Positions 8,814 through 21,927 of a DNA stretch of 64,000 nt are shown in pieces. This DNA comes from Roseithermus sacchariphilus (GTDB taxonomy: Bacteria > Bacteroidota > Rhodothermia > Rhodothermales > MEBIC09517): NCBI GenBank assembly GCA_003285105.1, contig CP030158.1, forward strand, positions 1,960,501-2,024,500. The letters run 5' to 3'. Every line of letters starts with the position of its first letter. Positions within the stretch are counted from its first letter, which is position 1. Made by a program: the position numbers and the translations under genes. The notes under the pieces are model-generated. The model ran no database searches, was not told the DNA's origin, and saw only the letters and a list, made by a program, of their open reading frames with translations.

Positions 8814-10850
8814 ATGATCCAGCTCCACAACGTCTCCCTCTCCTTCGCCGGCCGGCCCGTCCTCGACGGCGTGACGTGGACCGTCCGGCCGAACCAGCGC
8901 ATCGGGTTGATCGGCCCGAACGGCGCCGGGAAGTCGACGCTGCTCCGCGTGATCGCCGGCCTCCACACGCCCGATGCGGGCACCGTGTCGATGAGCGGCG
9001 AGACGACGCTGGGCTACCTGGCGCAGGACGTGCAGGAGACGCCGACGGATCAGACGGTGCGGGATGCGGCGATGGAGGCGTTTGCGGAGGTGCTGGCGCT
9101 GCAGGAGGAGGAGCAGCAGATCGCCGACGCGCTGGCGGCCGAGGCGGATCACACGAGCGCGGCCTACGAGAAGCTGCTGCACCGCCTGGAGCGCGTCCAC
9201 GCCGAGCTCACGGCCCGCGAGGCGCACCGGATCCGCCCGAAGACGGAGGCCGTCCTCACCGGCCTCGGCTTCGACCCCGACGCGCTCGACCGCCCGCTGC
9301 GCACCTTCTCCGGCGGCTGGCGCATGCGCGTGGCCCTCGCCCGCATCCTCCTCCGCGAACCCGACTTCCTCCTGCTCGACGAGCCGACGAACCACCTCGA
9401 CATCGACAGCATCGACTGGCTGGAGGGCTACCTGAAGGCCTACCAGGGCACCGTCGTCATCGTCAGCCACGACCGCTACTTCCTCGACCGCATGGTGACG
9501 ACCATCGCGGAGATGGCGCACGGCCGCGTGACCGAGTACGCCGGCAACTATGCCTTCTATCTGGAGGAGCGCACGGCCCGGCGGGCGCTGCAGCAGGCCG
9601 CGTACGAGAACCAGCAGAAGGAGATCGCCGAGACGGAGCGGTTCATCGAGCGGTTCCGGTACAAGGCCACGAAGGCACGGCAGGTGCAGAGCCGCATCAA
9701 GATGCTGGAGAAGCTGGAACGCATCCCCCCGCCGCCGTCGGAGGACGCCGCCATCACGCTGCGCTTCCCCGAGCCCGAGCGCTCCGGGCGGGTCGTCCTG
9801 GAGCTGTCGGCCTTCTCCAAGCACTACGACACCGCCGAGGGCCGGATCGAGGTGTTCGACCAGGCCGGCCCGCTCACCATCGAGCGCGGCGACAAGATCG
9901 CCCTGATCGGCCCCAACGGCGCTGGCAAGTCCACCCTCGCCCGCATCCTGCACGGCACGGAACCCTTCGAGGGCACGCGCACGCTGGGCTACCGGGTGTC
10001 GATGGGCTTCTTTGCTCAGCACCAGGCCGACACGCTCAACCCGGAGCACACGCTCGTCGAGGCGCTCTACGAGGTCGGTCCGGGCAAGACGGAAACCGAG
10101 CTGCGCACCCTCCTGGGCGCCTTCCTGTTCACAGGCGACGACGTGTTCAAGAAGGTCGGCGTGCTCTCCGGCGGCGAGAAGAGCCGCGTGGCGCTGGCCC
10201 GCACCCTGCTCAACCCCGCCAACTTCCTCATCTTCGACGAGCCGACGAACCACCTCGACATCCAGTCGATCAACGTGCTGATCGAGGCGCTGCGGCAGTA
10301 CACCGGCACGTTCGTCGTCGTCAGCCACGACCGCCACTTCCTCGACCAGGTCGTCAACACCGTCTGGCGCGTCGAGCACGGGCAGGTGATGACCTATCCG
10401 GGGACGTACTCCGAGTATCAATGGCGGCTCCGCCAGCAGCCCGGCCCGGCGGAGGCCGGTTCGGCCGGGCCGCCGCCCGAGCCGACGCGGACCGAGGCGA
10501 CCCGGCCGGCGCCGGCAACGGGCGGCCCGAAGACGAAGGAGCAGAAACGCCGTGAAGCCGAGGCGCGCAACCGCCGCTACCGGGCGCTGCAGAATGGCGA
10601 GGCGGTCGGGCTCGAGGCCTTCACCCCCCATCAGCTTCGAAAGGCGCTGAAGGAGGTGGAAGCGAAGGTCCTGGCGCACGAGGAGCGCCAGGCCGAGCTG
10701 GAAGCCGCGCTGGCCGACCCCGACGTCTATCAGGACGGTGACCGTGCCCGCCGGCTCACGCTCGACTACGAGGCGGTCCAGGCCGAGCTCGAAACGTTGT
10801 ACGCCCGCTGGGAGACCCTTGCCGAGCACGTGGCCGCGCTGGACGGGTAG
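8814..10850 (+). CDS. ABC-F family ATPase
   Basis: A protein of 678 residues with two ABC ATPase domains and no membrane segments. Both Walker A motifs read GPNGAGKST; the signatures are FSGGWRMRVALARILL and LSGGEKSRVALARTLL, and both Walker B motifs read FDEPTNHLDI or LDEPTNHLDI. An interdomain linker rich in charged residues (QQKEIAETERFIERFRYKATKARQVQSR) and a C-terminal coiled coil (about 560-678) complete the ABC-F layout. ABC-F proteins bind the ribosomal E site and relieve stalling or protect against antibiotics. The C-terminal coiled coil recalls Uup, but I would not assign a subfamily. It is probably cytoplasmic and constitutive. Confidence 0.92.
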   Translation: MIQLHNVSLSFAGRPVLDGVTWTVRPNQRIGLIGPNGAGKSTLLRVIAGLHTPDAGTVSMSGETTLGYLAQDVQETPTDQTVRDAAMEAFAEVLALQEEEQQIADALAAEADHTSAAYEKLLHRLERVHAELTAREAHRIRPKTEAVLTGLGFDPDALDRPLRTFSGGWRMRVALARILLREPDFLLLDEPTNHLDIDSIDWLEGYLKAYQGTVVIVSHDRYFLDRMVTTIAEMAHGRVTEYAGNYAFYLEERTARRALQQAAYENQQKEIAETERFIERFRYKATKARQVQSRIKMLEKLERIPPPPSEDAAITLRFPEPERSGRVVLELSAFSKHYDTAEGRIEVFDQAGPLTIERGDKIALIGPNGAGKSTLARILHGTEPFEGTRTLGYRVSMGFFAQHQADTLNPEHTLVEALYEVGPGKTETELRTLLGAFLFTGDDVFKKVGVLSGGEKSRVALARTLLNPANFLIFDEPTNHLDIQSINVLIEALRQYTGTFVVVSHDRHFLDQVVNTVWRVEHGQVMTYPGTYSEYQWRLRQQPGPAEAGSAGPPPEPTRTEATRPAPATGGPKTKEQKRREAEARNRRYRALQNGEAVGLEAFTPHQLRKALKEVEAKVLAHEERQAELEAALADPDVYQDGDRARRLTLDYEAVQAELETLYARWETLAEHVAALDG

Positions 10851-10876
10851 CCCCCCGGGCGATGCGCTGGCCGGGG

Positions 10877-11332
10877 TCAGGCCACCGGACGGCTCTTCAG
10901 CAGATCCCGGATTTCGGCGAGCAGCTTCTGCTCGGGCGTGGGTTCCGGTGCGGCTTCCGGCGCCGGTGCCTCGGTGACCTCGGCCTCCTGCTCGCGCTTG
11001 AGGCGGTTGATGGCCTTCACCACGAAGAACACGGCCAGGGCCACGATCAGGAAGCTGATGACGGTGTTGAGAAACACCCCGAGGTTCATCGTCACCGCGC
11101 CGGCCTCCTGCGCGGCCGCGAGCGTCTCGTACGGCCCGGGCGGCGTGCCCTCCTTCAGCGTCAGGAACAGGTTGCTGAAGTCGACGCCGCCGAGCAGCAG
11201 CCCGATGGGGGGCATGATGACGTCCTTGACGAGCGACTGGACGATCGTGCCGAAGGCCGCACCGATGATGATGCCGACGGCCATGTCGACCACGTTGCCC
11301 TTGACCGCGAACTCTTTGAACTCTTTCAGCAT
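10877..11332 (-). CDS. mscL: large-conductance mechanosensitive channel MscL
   Basis: A protein of 151 residues. The N-terminal amphipathic helix ([24 protein letters not shown]) leads into TM1 with the [19 protein letters not shown] constriction segment. A periplasmic loop follows, then TM2 ([20 protein letters not shown]) and an acidic, Pro/Ala-rich C-terminal bundle. This is the full MscL architecture; the pentameric channel in the inner membrane releases solutes on hypo-osmotic shock. The start at 11332 gives the classical N-terminus, although the frame stays open into the upstream repeat region. Its promoter region borders the heptad array at 11425. Confidence 0.95.
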   Translation of the reverse strand: MLKEFKEFAVKGNVVDMAVGIIIGAAFGTIVQSLVKDVIMPPIGLLLGGVDFSNLFLTLKEGTPPGPYETLAAAQEAGAVTMNLGVFLNTVISFLIVALAVFFVVKAINRLKREQEAEVTEAPAPEAAPEPTPEQKLLAEIRDLLKSRPVA

Positions 11333-11424
11333 GGCTGGGGACGGGTTGTTGGGGAGACAGGAGGCTACGGCGGAAAAAGATAGGCGCCGAAACCCGTTCA
11401 CGCATGCGCCAAATGGGACGAATG

Positions 11425-11620
11425 GGCTGCTGGCTGCGGGCTGCGGGCTTTGGGCTGCTGGCTGTTGGCTGCTGGCTGCTGGCTGTTGGCTGCGGGCTTT
11501 GGGCTGCTGGCTTCGGGCTGCTGGCTTCGGGCTGCTGGCTGACGGCTGACCGCTGACGGCTGACCGCTGACGGCTGACCGCTGACGGCTGACCGCTGACG
11601 GCTGACCGCTGCTGGCTTCG
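11425..11620 (+). repeat. perfect-phase heptanucleotide array, 28 units
   Basis: Exactly 196 bp that divide into 28 consecutive 7-mers with no phase slip. Units are GGCTGCT, GGCTGCG, GGCTTTG, GGCTGTT and GGCTTCG, then alternating GGCTGAC/CGCTGAC. The first four positions (GGCT or CGCT) are nearly fixed and the last three vary. Together with the adjoining core (11621-11769) and more heptads (11770-11840) it fills most of the 626-bp gap between mscL and the FG-GAP gene. Confidence 0.95.
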
Positions 11621-11769
11621 TGCCGGAACGAGTTCTTCCCCCTGGCCGCAGGCCATGCAGGGGGAAGGTCCCCGAAGGGGGGAAGGGGGGCAGACCCGCC
11701 GCATCGCCTTCGACGCCGGGGGCTACCCCTCCGGCCCTGCGGGCCACCTCCCCTTCGCAAGGGGAGGAT
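11621..11769 (-). repeat. dispersed repeat core, copy 3 (inverted)
   Basis: The reverse complement closely matches the cores at 1814 and 2036. It includes the CCTCCCCTT/AAGGGGAGG hairpin and the GGCC-rich hairpin, but the far end reads AAGAACTCGTTCCGGCA instead of AAGAACCTGGGGTCAC. Copy 4 at 26424 has the same variant end, so there are at least two subtypes. Confidence 0.85.
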
Positions 11770-11840
11770 CTGACGGCTGGCTGCTGGCTTCGGGCTGTTG
11801 GCTGACGGCTGACCGCTGACCGCTGACGGCTGACCGCTGC
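11770..11840 (+). repeat. heptanucleotide array, right flank of copy 3
   Basis: After one partial unit, heptads of the same family (GGCTGCT, GGCTTCG, GGCTGTT, GGCTGAC, CGCTGAC) continue in the same orientation as the left flank to about 11840. The remaining bases to the next gene are unique sequence with a possible promoter. Confidence 0.85.
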
Positions 11841-11880
11841 GGCCTTCGTTTCCGGTCGAGCAGGGCTGGAACGTGGATTG

Positions 11881-11888
11881 TACCTTGG
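11881..11888 (+). promoter_or_regulatory. possible Bacteroidota -7 element (TACCTTGG)
   Basis: TACCTTGG resembles the Bacteroidota -7 consensus TAnnTTTG and lies 70 bases before the FG-GAP gene start. No convincing -33 TTTG is visible at the right distance, so this is tentative. Confidence 0.3.
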
Positions 11889-11958
11889 CAGCGGCGGCCG
11901 GGTCGCTCGCTCGACGGGCGGCTCGCCGCGTCCGATGGATGGCTGCTTTTCACCCCGC

Positions 11959-13206
11959 ATGCACCGTTTCATGGTCTTCCCCGTCCGGCCTGTCCGGTTC
12001 CGTCTCGTCCGCCGCTGTCTGGTGGCGTGGGCGGTGCTGGCGACGATCCTGAGCGCCGGCCCCCTCCGGGCGCAGATCGTGCGGCTGCCCTACCCGGATA
12101 CGACGGCCGGCAACTTCTTCGGCGTCTCGGTCGCCATCGAGGGGGATCGGGCCGTGGTGGGGGCCAGCAGCGAGGACGCCTGCGGCCCCAACAGCGGCGC
12201 CGCCTACGTCTTCGAGCGCGACCCGCAGACCGATACCTGGGCGCCGGCAGCCCGGCTGCTGGCCGATGACTGTGCCGGCGGCGACTATTTCGGCCGCAGC
12301 CTCGACCTCAGCGGGGACCGCATCCTCGTGGGGGCCGCTCGCGGCATCCTCAACCTGCAGGCCGGCAATGCCGCCTACGTCTTCGAGCGCGATACCCTCA
12401 CCGGCACCTGGGTGCAGACCGCCAAGCTGGAGGGCGACCCCGAGGCCGAAGCCACGGAAGGCGCCTTCGCCACGTCCGTCTCGCTCGACCACGACCGCGC
12501 CCTGATCACCACCTCCGGCGACCCCTCCGACGGGCGCTCCCACGGCGCCGCCTACGTCTTCGAGCGCCGCCCCGACGGTTCCTGGCGGCAGGCCGCCCGG
12601 CTCACCGGCAACGGCCCGCTCCGAACCGGCATCTTCGGCGGCAACGGCGTCATCGAGGGGGACCGCGCCGTGGTCGCCGCCTCGACGTATTTCGCCTATC
12701 GTCCCGGCTCGATCTACGTCTTCGAGCGCGACCCGGCCACGAACACGTGGCGGCCCGTCCGCCGCTTCGGCGGCATCGACGACTTCTTCATCTCGCTGGA
12801 TCTCGACGGGGACCGGATCCTGGTGGGCGAGAGCAAGGGCGGCCGCCGGCAGTCCGGGGAGGCCTCGCTGTTCCAACGCACCGCGGACGGCACCTGGGAG
12901 GCGGCCGACACCATCCGCCCTGCCACTCCCTACGACCACGGCGCCTTCGGCGCGACCGTGGCCCTCCAGGGCGACCGGCTGCTCGCCACCGGCTATGACG
13001 AACAGCTTCAGTTCGACTTCAACATCGACCGGGTGGTCTATGTCTTCGCCCGCGACGCGCAGACCGGTTCCTGGCGGCAACGCCATGTCATCGACATCGG
13101 CGCCGTGGCCTTCGGCACGGCCATCGACCTGGACGGCCCCTATGCCATCATCGGCCAGGCGTCGGACGATGCGCCGGGGGCTGCCTATATCGTTCGGATA
13201 CGATAG
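11959..13206 (+). CDS. secreted seven-bladed FG-GAP-like beta-propeller protein
   Basis: From the ATG at 11959, 415 residues. A Sec signal peptide (core AWAVLATILSAGPLRAQ) is followed by seven repeats of about 50 residues. Each has a strand such as GDRAVVGAS or GDRILVGAA, and most have a YVFERD strand and a Gly-x-Trp motif (TGTWVQ, DGSWRQ, TNTWRP, TGSWRQ). Seven repeats fit a closed seven-bladed propeller of the integrin/FG-GAP type, an exported binding or scaffold domain. There is no C-terminal sorting domain, so it may be periplasmic or released. ATG 11971 is an alternative start; the frame is open further upstream but gives no better signal peptide. Confidence 0.8.
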   Translation: MHRFMVFPVRPVRFRLVRRCLVAWAVLATILSAGPLRAQIVRLPYPDTTAGNFFGVSVAIEGDRAVVGASSEDACGPNSGAAYVFERDPQTDTWAPAARLLADDCAGGDYFGRSLDLSGDRILVGAARGILNLQAGNAAYVFERDTLTGTWVQTAKLEGDPEAEATEGAFATSVSLDHDRALITTSGDPSDGRSHGAAYVFERRPDGSWRQAARLTGNGPLRTGIFGGNGVIEGDRAVVAASTYFAYRPGSIYVFERDPATNTWRPVRRFGGIDDFFISLDLDGDRILVGESKGGRRQSGEASLFQRTADGTWEAADTIRPATPYDHGAFGATVALQGDRLLATGYDEQLQFDFNIDRVVYVFARDAQTGSWRQRHVIDIGAVAFGTAIDLDGPYAIIGQASDDAPGAAYIVRIR

Positions 13207-13236
13207 CTGAGGGGCGCAGGCGAGGGGCGTGCCGGG

Positions 13237-14823
13237 TTACTGCGTGCCGTAGAGGGCGCGGGCGGCGGCCTCGTAGGGGTCGCCCGGCGTCCAGGTCGGG
13301 CGTTCGGCTGCGTTGGCGATCAGCCGAGCCGTGTGGGTGTAGGCCTGCGTGAAGCGGAGCAGATAGGCGAAGTCGAAGTCGTCGTTCGCTTCGTCGGTGG
13401 GGCGGTGGTAGTAGTGGGCGACGCCGGGATCGCTGAAGGCCCGGAAGCCGGGACTGAAGGTAGGGGCGGGGATGCCCCGGGCAGCGAAGTGGACGTTGTC
13501 CGAGCGGTCGAAGAGGTTCTGCTCCGGCGCGGGGTCGGGGATGACGTCCAGGCCGAAGGTGGCGGCGCCCTGCCGGATGAGTGGATCGGCGGTGGTGCGG
13601 CCCAGCCCGATGAGGGTCACGGCGCTCGTGTCGGAGTAGCCGGCGCCGTCCACGTTGAGGGCGTAGACCATCTGGTCGAGGGGCAGGAGCGGGTGTTCGG
13701 TGTAGTACCGGCTGCCGAGCAGGCCGCTTTCCTCGCCGGTGAAGGCCATCAGCAGCACGGAGCGGTCCGGCGGTACCGCAGCCAGGGCATAGGCGGCGTT
13801 CAGCACGGCCACGACCCCCATGGCGTTGTCCCGCGCGCCGTTGAAGATGCTGTCGGCCGGGGTAGCGCCGGGGCCGTTCGCCCGTCCGGCGCCGAGGTGG
13901 TCGTAGTGCGCCGTCAGCACGACGAACTCGTGGCGGCGTTCGGGGTGGCGGCCTTCGATCCAGCCGAGCACATTGCGCGAGGTGACGCGAATGCGGCGGA
14001 AGCCGCCGGAGCGAAGCGCGAGCGGCATACCCTGGCCGTGCTGGAGGCGGTCGGCATAGGTCCCGTCGGAGTCATGCAGCCAGAGGTGGGGCAGGGAGGC
14101 CGCTGGTGGTGCCTCGTCCAGCGCGAGGCGCGGGCGGCTCAGGTAGCTCACCAGGGTGGGCCAGGGAAGGGCGCCGCGGTACAGCTCGACCAGGGCGAGC
14201 GCGCCGTGTTCGGCGGCGGCGGCGCGTTTCTCGGCCGCGGCCCGGAGGGCGGCCTGCACGTTGCCGTCCCCGGGCCGCCCGGCGCGGACCACGACGATCT
14301 TCCCGGCCACGTCGAGCCCGTCGTAGTCGTCCGGCAGGCCGTGGCCGGCATAGACGGCTTCCGCCTCGGCGTCGATGGGCGGGCCGTCGAGGACGAGCAG
14401 TTCATCGCCCTGCCGCAGGGTCTGGTCGAAGAGGGCGAGGTGGGCCTCGGCGGGGGGGACGGTGCGGAGGAAAGGGACGGGCTGGGCGTAGTCCTCGGCC
14501 CCCGGCACGGGGCGCAGGCCGGCGGCGCGGAAGTGCTCGGCGATGAAGCGGGCGGCGACGTCGGCGCCGGGTTCGCCGGTGAGGCGGCCCATCAGCTCGT
14601 CGGCGGCCTGGAAGCGGAGTTGCGCTTCCAGCGTGCGCGCGTCGAACCGGGCTTCCGGCAGCGGTCCGGGGGGGTGCGATGAGCCGGGGTGCAGCGCCGG
14701 GGTGGTGCTACAGGCGGCGGACAGCACGGCCGTCAGTACGGCGGTCAGGGCGGCCATCGGCACGGCGACGCGTGGGGTGGGGGCGAAGGGGGAGGGGGGC
14801 ATGGGCAGGGGAGGCGAAGACAT
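13237..14823 (-). CDS. M28-family zinc aminopeptidase, probable lipoprotein
   Basis: About 528 residues from the ATG at 14823 (14802 is an equally plausible start). The signal peptide ends in LSAAC, a lipobox. A protease-associated (PA) domain occupies the first half ([24 protein letters not shown]). The M28 peptidase domain carries the di-zinc ligands in order: [16 protein letters not shown] (bridging Asp), FTGEESGL (catalytic and ligand Glu), ALNVDGAG and a late HYYHRPTDE. All key residues are present, so it should be active as an envelope aminopeptidase feeding on extracellular peptides. It is convergent with the FG-GAP gene, 30 bases apart. Confidence 0.9.
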   Translation of the reverse strand: MSSPPLPMPPSPFAPTPRVAVPMAALTAVLTAVLSAACSTTPALHPGSSHPPGPLPEARFDARTLEAQLRFQAADELMGRLTGEPGADVAARFIAEHFRAAGLRPVPGAEDYAQPVPFLRTVPPAEAHLALFDQTLRQGDELLVLDGPPIDAEAEAVYAGHGLPDDYDGLDVAGKIVVVRAGRPGDGNVQAALRAAAEKRAAAAEHGALALVELYRGALPWPTLVSYLSRPRLALDEAPPAASLPHLWLHDSDGTYADRLQHGQGMPLALRSGGFRRIRVTSRNVLGWIEGRHPERRHEFVVLTAHYDHLGAGRANGPGATPADSIFNGARDNAMGVVAVLNAAYALAAVPPDRSVLLMAFTGEESGLLGSRYYTEHPLLPLDQMVYALNVDGAGYSDTSAVTLIGLGRTTADPLIRQGAATFGLDVIPDPAPEQNLFDRSDNVHFAARGIPAPTFSPGFRAFSDPGVAHYYHRPTDEANDDFDFAYLLRFTQAYTHTARLIANAAERPTWTPGDPYEAAARALYGTQ

Positions 14824-14999
14824 CCGGCGGACGAGACGAACAGACCCGGTACGCTTCGGGGCGTTCCCGCCGGGCAGGCACGCCGGGACGGGGCCGGGGC
14901 ACCGGGGGAACCTGCTTCGGGGCGGGGCGTGCAACCGCGCCCATGCTCATACCGGCGGAGGTCCGGTGGGGCTCCGGCACACCTCAAACGCTTCGATTC

Positions 15000-15302
15000 A
15001 TGGCTATCAAGACGCTGGACATCAACCTCCTGGCTGCGCAGACGGGCAACGTGTACGAGACGGTTGCCATCCTGTCCAAACGGGCGCGCCAGGTGGCCAC
15101 CAACATGAAGGCGGAACTGGACGAGAAGCTCTCCTACTTCGAAGGGTTCGAGGCCGAGCTCGAGGATCCGCGCTTCCAGGAAGAGCAGGCCCGGATCTCC
15201 ATCGAGTTCGAGAAGAAGCCCGAGCCGACCGAGATCGCCATCAACGAGATGCTGGCCGGCGAGATCTACTTCCGCGACCCCTCGACCGAGTCGAGCGAGT
15301 GA
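15000..15302 (+). CDS. rpoZ: DNA-directed RNA polymerase omega subunit (Bacteroidota type)
   Basis: A protein of 100 residues. The segment [28 protein letters not shown] has the Rpb6/omega signature (helix with KRARQ). The acidic tail and the [14 protein letters not shown] motif match the divergent omega of Bacteroidota. It binds the beta-prime C-terminus and helps assemble RNA polymerase. The ATG at 15000 is chosen because the conserved region begins soon after it. uvrA follows on the same strand after a 274-bp gap that shows no clear feature. Confidence 0.85.
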   Translation: MAIKTLDINLLAAQTGNVYETVAILSKRARQVATNMKAELDEKLSYFEGFEAELEDPRFQEEQARISIEFEKKPEPTEIAINEMLAGEIYFRDPSTESSE

Positions 15303-15576
15303 CCGGCTGACCCCGGCCGCGCCGTTTTTCCACGCCTCCCGTGCTCCGGCAGGGGAGGCGTTTGCGTGTGGGGCGGCGTGTGACGGGCGGCGGTCGGAAG
15401 GGGAACCGGGGCGAGACACCGCCCCTCGCCACCGTGCCCTTCGCCGTTCGACGAGGCCGGTCTGCTGCGTGCCGGTGTTCCGCCGCGTGGAGGCGAAACG
15501 AAAGCGGGGCCGTCCGGGTAGGGAAGGATCCGCCCTTCGTTTTTTCTTCCGCCCAGCCCTGCCCCCCGGATCGCGC

Positions 15577-18546
15577 ATGGACGAACGCATCATCATCCGC
15601 GGCGCCCGCGAGCACAACCTCCAGGACATCGACCTCGACATCCCCCGGGAGCAGCTCGTCGTCATCACGGGGCTGAGCGGGTCCGGCAAGAGTAGCCTCG
15701 CCTTCGACACGATCTACGCCGAGGGGCAGCGGCGCTACATGGAGAGCCTCAGCGCCTACGCCCGGCAGTTCCTCGGCATGATGGAGCGGCCCGACGTCGA
15801 CTTCATCGACGGCCTGAGCCCGGTCATCGCCATCGAGCAGAAGACGGTCAGCCGCAACCCGCGCTCGACGGTGGGCACGGTCACGGAGATCTACGACTTC
15901 CTGCGGCTGCTCTTTGCCTGCGCCGGGGAGGCCTACTCGTACGTGACCGGCCACCGGATGCGCAAGCAGTCGGACGACGAGATCGTCGACGGCATCCTGG
16001 CCTTCCCGGAGGGGACGAAGGTGATCCTGCTGGCGCCGGTGGTGAAGGGGCGGAAGGGCCATTACCGCGAGTTGTTCGAGCAGATCGCCCGGCAGGGTTA
16101 CGAGCGCGTGCGGGTGGACGGCACGCTGCGGGAGATCGAGCCGGGCATGAAGCTGGACCGCTACAAGACGCACGACATCGAGGTGGTGGTGGACCGGCTG
16201 GTCATCAAGGAGGGCCTGCGGCCCCGCGTGAGCCAGTCGGTCGAGGCGGCGCTGGGGCTCGGCTCGGGCACGCTGATCGCGGCGGTGGTGGGCGGCCCGG
16301 AGGGCGTCGAGGTGCGGGATCACACCTTCAGCCGGCATCTGTACGATCCCGAGAGCGGGCTGTCCTACGACGAGCCGTCGCCGAACACGTTCTCCTTCAA
16401 CTCGCCCTACGGGGCCTGCCCGGAGTGCAACGGCCTGGGCACGCGGCAGGAGGTGGACCCCGACCTCATCATCCCGAACCCCGAGCGGACGATCGCCGAG
16501 GGCGGGCTCGCCCCGCTCGGCAAGCCGCGCGACATCTGGATCTTCAGCCAGCTCCGCGCCGTGGCCGCGGTCTACGGCTTCGACTTCGACACGCCGCTGG
16601 CCGACCTGACGGAGCGGCAGCGGGCGGTGATCCTGGAGGGAGCCGGGGACGAGCAGTTCGACATCGTCTACACGTACAAGAACCGCGAGGTGCGCTACCA
16701 GCATCGCTTCGGCGGTCTGATTCAGCACCTCTGGCACACGTACGAGAACACCGGCTCGGCGTCGCAGCGGAAGTGGGCCGAGGCGTTCATGCGGCAGATG
16801 CCGTGCCGGGCCTGCGGCGGCGGCCGCCTCAAGCCGGAGGCGCTGGCCTACCGGGTGGGCGGCCGTACCATCGCCGAGCTGGTGCAGATGGACCTGGCCT
16901 CGCTCCGGGCCTTCTTCGAGGCCGTCTCGTTCGAGGGGCAGCAGGCCCGCATCGCCGCGCCCATCGTCAAGGAGATCCGGGAGCGGCTGGATTTCCTGCT
17001 GAACGTGGGCGTGGGCTACCTGAACCTGGACCGCCCGGCCCGGTCGCTCTCGGGGGGCGAGAGCCAGCGCATCCGCCTGGCCACGCAGATCGGCACGCAG
17101 CTCACCGGGGTGCTCTACGTGCTCGATGAGCCGTCGATCGGGCTCCACCCGCGGGACAACGACCGGCTGATCGGCAGCCTCGTGCAGCTCCGCGACCTGG
17201 GCAACTCGGTGCTCGTCGTCGAGCACGACCGGGAGATGATCGAGGCGGCGGACTTCGTGGTGGACCTGGGGCCGGGCGCCGGGGAGGAGGGAGGCCGGGT
17301 GCTGGGGGCCGCGCCGCCGGAGCACCTGCCGCTCCAGACGAACGGGTACACGAGCCTGACGGCCGCCTACCTCCGCGGCGAACGCCACATCCGCGTCCCG
17401 CAGGAGCGGCGCACGGGCAACGGCCACACGCTGACGCTCCACGGCGCCACCGGCCACAACCTCAAAGGCGACCCGCTCTCGCTGCCGCTGGGCACCTTCA
17501 TCTGCGTCACCGGCGTCTCCGGGTCGGGCAAGAGCAGCCTCGTCAACCAGACGCTCTACCCGATCCTGGCGCAGCACTTCCACAACGCCCGGCTCACGCC
17601 GCTGCCCTATCGCCACATCGAGGGCCTCGAGCACATCGACAAGGTCATCGACATCGACCAGAGCCCCATCGGGCGTACGCCGCGCTCGAACCCGGCCACC
17701 TACACGGGGCTGTTCACCTACATCCGCGACCTCTTCGCGCAGCTGCCGGAGGCGAAGCTGCGGGGGTACAAGCCGGGGCGCTTCTCGTTCAACGTCAAGG
17801 GGGGACGGTGCGAGGCGTGCAAGGGCGCCGGCATCGTCAAGCTGGAGATGAACTTCCTGCCGGACGTCTACGTGGAGTGCGAGACGTGCAAGGGGCGACG
17901 CTACAACCCCGAGACGCTCCAGGTCACCTACCGCGGGGCCTCCATCGCCGACGTGCTGGAGATGACCGTGAGCGAGGCGCTGGCCTTCTTCGAGGCCGTC
18001 CCGCGCATCGAGCGGAAGCTGCGCACGCTCCAGTCGGTCGGCCTCGGTTACATCCGGCTCGGGCAGCAGGCGACGACGCTCTCCGGCGGCGAGGCGCAGC
18101 GCGTCAAGCTGGCGAAGGAGCTGTCCCGCCCCGGCACCGGGCAGACGCTCTACATCCTGGACGAGCCGACCACGGGGCTGCACTTCGAGGACATCCGGCA
18201 TCTGCTGAACGTGCTCAAGGCGCTCGTCCGCAAAGGCAACACGGTGCTGGTCATCGAGCACAACCTGGACGTGGTCAAGGTGGCCGATCACGTGATCGAC
18301 CTCGGCCCGGACGGTGGAGAGGCCGGCGGGCACATCGTCTTTGCCGGGACGCCCGAGGCGCTGGCCGCGCAGGAGACCCACACCGGGCGGTTCCTGAGGG
18401 AGGAACTGGCACGCTGTGCACGCCTGCGGGGCGACCTAGAGGAGGATGAGGAGCTGGACCTGGATGCGCTGATCGGCGACGACGATCCGGGGGAGGAGGA
18501 GGACGCTGTGGACGAGGATGAAGAGGCCGGTGCGCCCGTCGGCTGA
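15577..18546 (+). CDS. uvrA: excinuclease ABC subunit A
   Basis: A protein of 989 residues with the complete UvrA layout. The first ATPase half begins [22 protein letters not shown] with Walker [11 protein letters not shown] zinc module follows (CPECNGLG ... [14 protein letters not shown]), then signature [16 protein letters not shown] and Walker [17 protein letters not shown]. The second half has Walker [10 protein letters not shown], zinc module CEACKGAGI...[10 protein letters not shown], signature [15 protein letters not shown] and [14 protein letters not shown]. It is the damage-recognition ATPase of nucleotide excision repair. The C-terminus carries an extra acidic tail of about 35 residues (Asp/Glu-rich). 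The ATG at 15577 matches the family start [15 protein letters not shown]. Confidence 0.97.
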   Translation: MDERIIIRGAREHNLQDIDLDIPREQLVVITGLSGSGKSSLAFDTIYAEGQRRYMESLSAYARQFLGMMERPDVDFIDGLSPVIAIEQKTVSRNPRSTVGTVTEIYDFLRLLFACAGEAYSYVTGHRMRKQSDDEIVDGILAFPEGTKVILLAPVVKGRKGHYRELFEQIARQGYERVRVDGTLREIEPGMKLDRYKTHDIEVVVDRLVIKEGLRPRVSQSVEAALGLGSGTLIAAVVGGPEGVEVRDHTFSRHLYDPESGLSYDEPSPNTFSFNSPYGACPECNGLGTRQEVDPDLIIPNPERTIAEGGLAPLGKPRDIWIFSQLRAVAAVYGFDFDTPLADLTERQRAVILEGAGDEQFDIVYTYKNREVRYQHRFGGLIQHLWHTYENTGSASQRKWAEAFMRQMPCRACGGGRLKPEALAYRVGGRTIAELVQMDLASLRAFFEAVSFEGQQARIAAPIVKEIRERLDFLLNVGVGYLNLDRPARSLSGGESQRIRLATQIGTQLTGVLYVLDEPSIGLHPRDNDRLIGSLVQLRDLGNSVLVVEHDREMIEAADFVVDLGPGAGEEGGRVLGAAPPEHLPLQTNGYTSLTAAYLRGERHIRVPQERRTGNGHTLTLHGATGHNLKGDPLSLPLGTFICVTGVSGSGKSSLVNQTLYPILAQHFHNARLTPLPYRHIEGLEHIDKVIDIDQSPIGRTPRSNPATYTGLFTYIRDLFAQLPEAKLRGYKPGRFSFNVKGGRCEACKGAGIVKLEMNFLPDVYVECETCKGRRYNPETLQVTYRGASIADVLEMTVSEALAFFEAVPRIERKLRTLQSVGLGYIRLGQQATTLSGGEAQRVKLAKELSRPGTGQTLYILDEPTTGLHFEDIRHLLNVLKALVRKGNTVLVIEHNLDVVKVADHVIDLGPDGGEAGGHIVFAGTPEALAAQETHTGRFLREELARCARLRGDLEEDEELDLDALIGDDDPGEEEDAVDEDEEAGAPVG

Positions 18547-18631
18547 GGCGCGGCGGCCCCCCGGCCGGAGAAATCGGTGGAGCAGGCGCGGCGGCCCGAA
18601 CCTTCGTTCGGATTAAACGTGAATTCTTTCT

Positions 18632-18639
18632 TACCTTGG
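18632..18639 (+). promoter_or_regulatory. possible Bacteroidota -7 element (TACCTTGG)
   Basis: TACCTTGG sits in a locally AT-rich stretch (18611-18639), 47 bases before the histidine kinase start. A TTCG about 21 bases upstream could be a weak -33 element. Tentative. Confidence 0.35.
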
Positions 18640-18686
18640 TGCCCGAATCCAGGGAAGCCCACGGCGTTATCCAGGCATTCACGGCC

Positions 18687-21359
<2,673 letters not shown>

Positions 21360-21486
21360 GCGCCGAACCATCGGCGGGCACCCCGGCTTCCGGCGGACTT
21401 CATGCGGCGGGAGAGAACCCGGCCCGGCCGGGGGTCGTTGGAGCGCCCGTCCAACCCGTGTTGGGCGTCGTCATCCCTGACCGTTC

Positions 21487-21918
21487 ATGCCTCGCCCGTT
21501 CATGGAGCCCTCGTTCGTCCCGGAATACGACAAGCCGGAGGCCCCCGGCGTCTGGATGAACTTCGACAACACCGTCTCGCTCTATCACATCGTAGAGCCG
21601 GAGGACAGCTTCGAGCAGGCGGCGCAGGCGTTGTTCGCGCTGCTGCGCGAGGCGCAGACCCGGTTTCCCGACTGGCCCCGCATCCTCTACCTCGACATTC
21701 GCGGGCACCGGGGCGACCGCGCCGGGTTTGACGCGGATTTCTTCGAGTTTCAGCAGGACTTCCTGTTCGCGACCGTCGCGCCCTTCACCACGGCCATCGA
21801 TACGCCGCTGACGGGGCCGCTGCTGAACCCGGACGTCCAGCGTAACGACGTGCCGGATCAACTCGTCATCGGCCCGCCGGAGAGCGGCTCGCCGGAGGAA
21901 GGCACCCCGGCTCCGTGA
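21487..21918 (+). CDS. hypothetical protein, 143 aa
   Basis: A soluble protein I do not recognise. It has a compact, strand-rich middle (MNFDNTVSLYHIVEPED, ILYLDIRGHRGD) with an amphipathic helix (FEQAAQALFALLREAQTRFPDW), and a Pro/Ser/Glu-rich tail of about 20 residues that is probably disordered. No signal peptide or membrane segment. The LDIRGHRG segment might suggest a nucleotide-binding or antitoxin-like fold, but this is not supportable. It lies downstream of the kinase on the same strand and ends only ten bases from the convergent sorting-domain gene. ATG 21502 is an alternative start. Confidence 0.6.
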   Translation: MPRPFMEPSFVPEYDKPEAPGVWMNFDNTVSLYHIVEPEDSFEQAAQALFALLREAQTRFPDWPRILYLDIRGHRGDRAGFDADFFEFQQDFLFATVAPFTTAIDTPLTGPLLNPDVQRNDVPDQLVIGPPESGSPEEGTPAP

Positions 21919-21927
21919 GGCGGGTCC

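Noticed and set aside
11425-11840. CRISPR array
   Set aside because: The period is 7 bp with no spacers of uniform length and no cas genes nearby.
8679-11972. A minus-strand open frame of about 1100 codons
   Set aside because: It is antisense to the ABC-F gene and passes through the repeat array; the protein is compositional Arg/Gly/Val-rich shadow sequence.
15241-18381. A minus-strand open frame of about 1046 codons
   Set aside because: Antisense to uvrA, without any recognisable domain.
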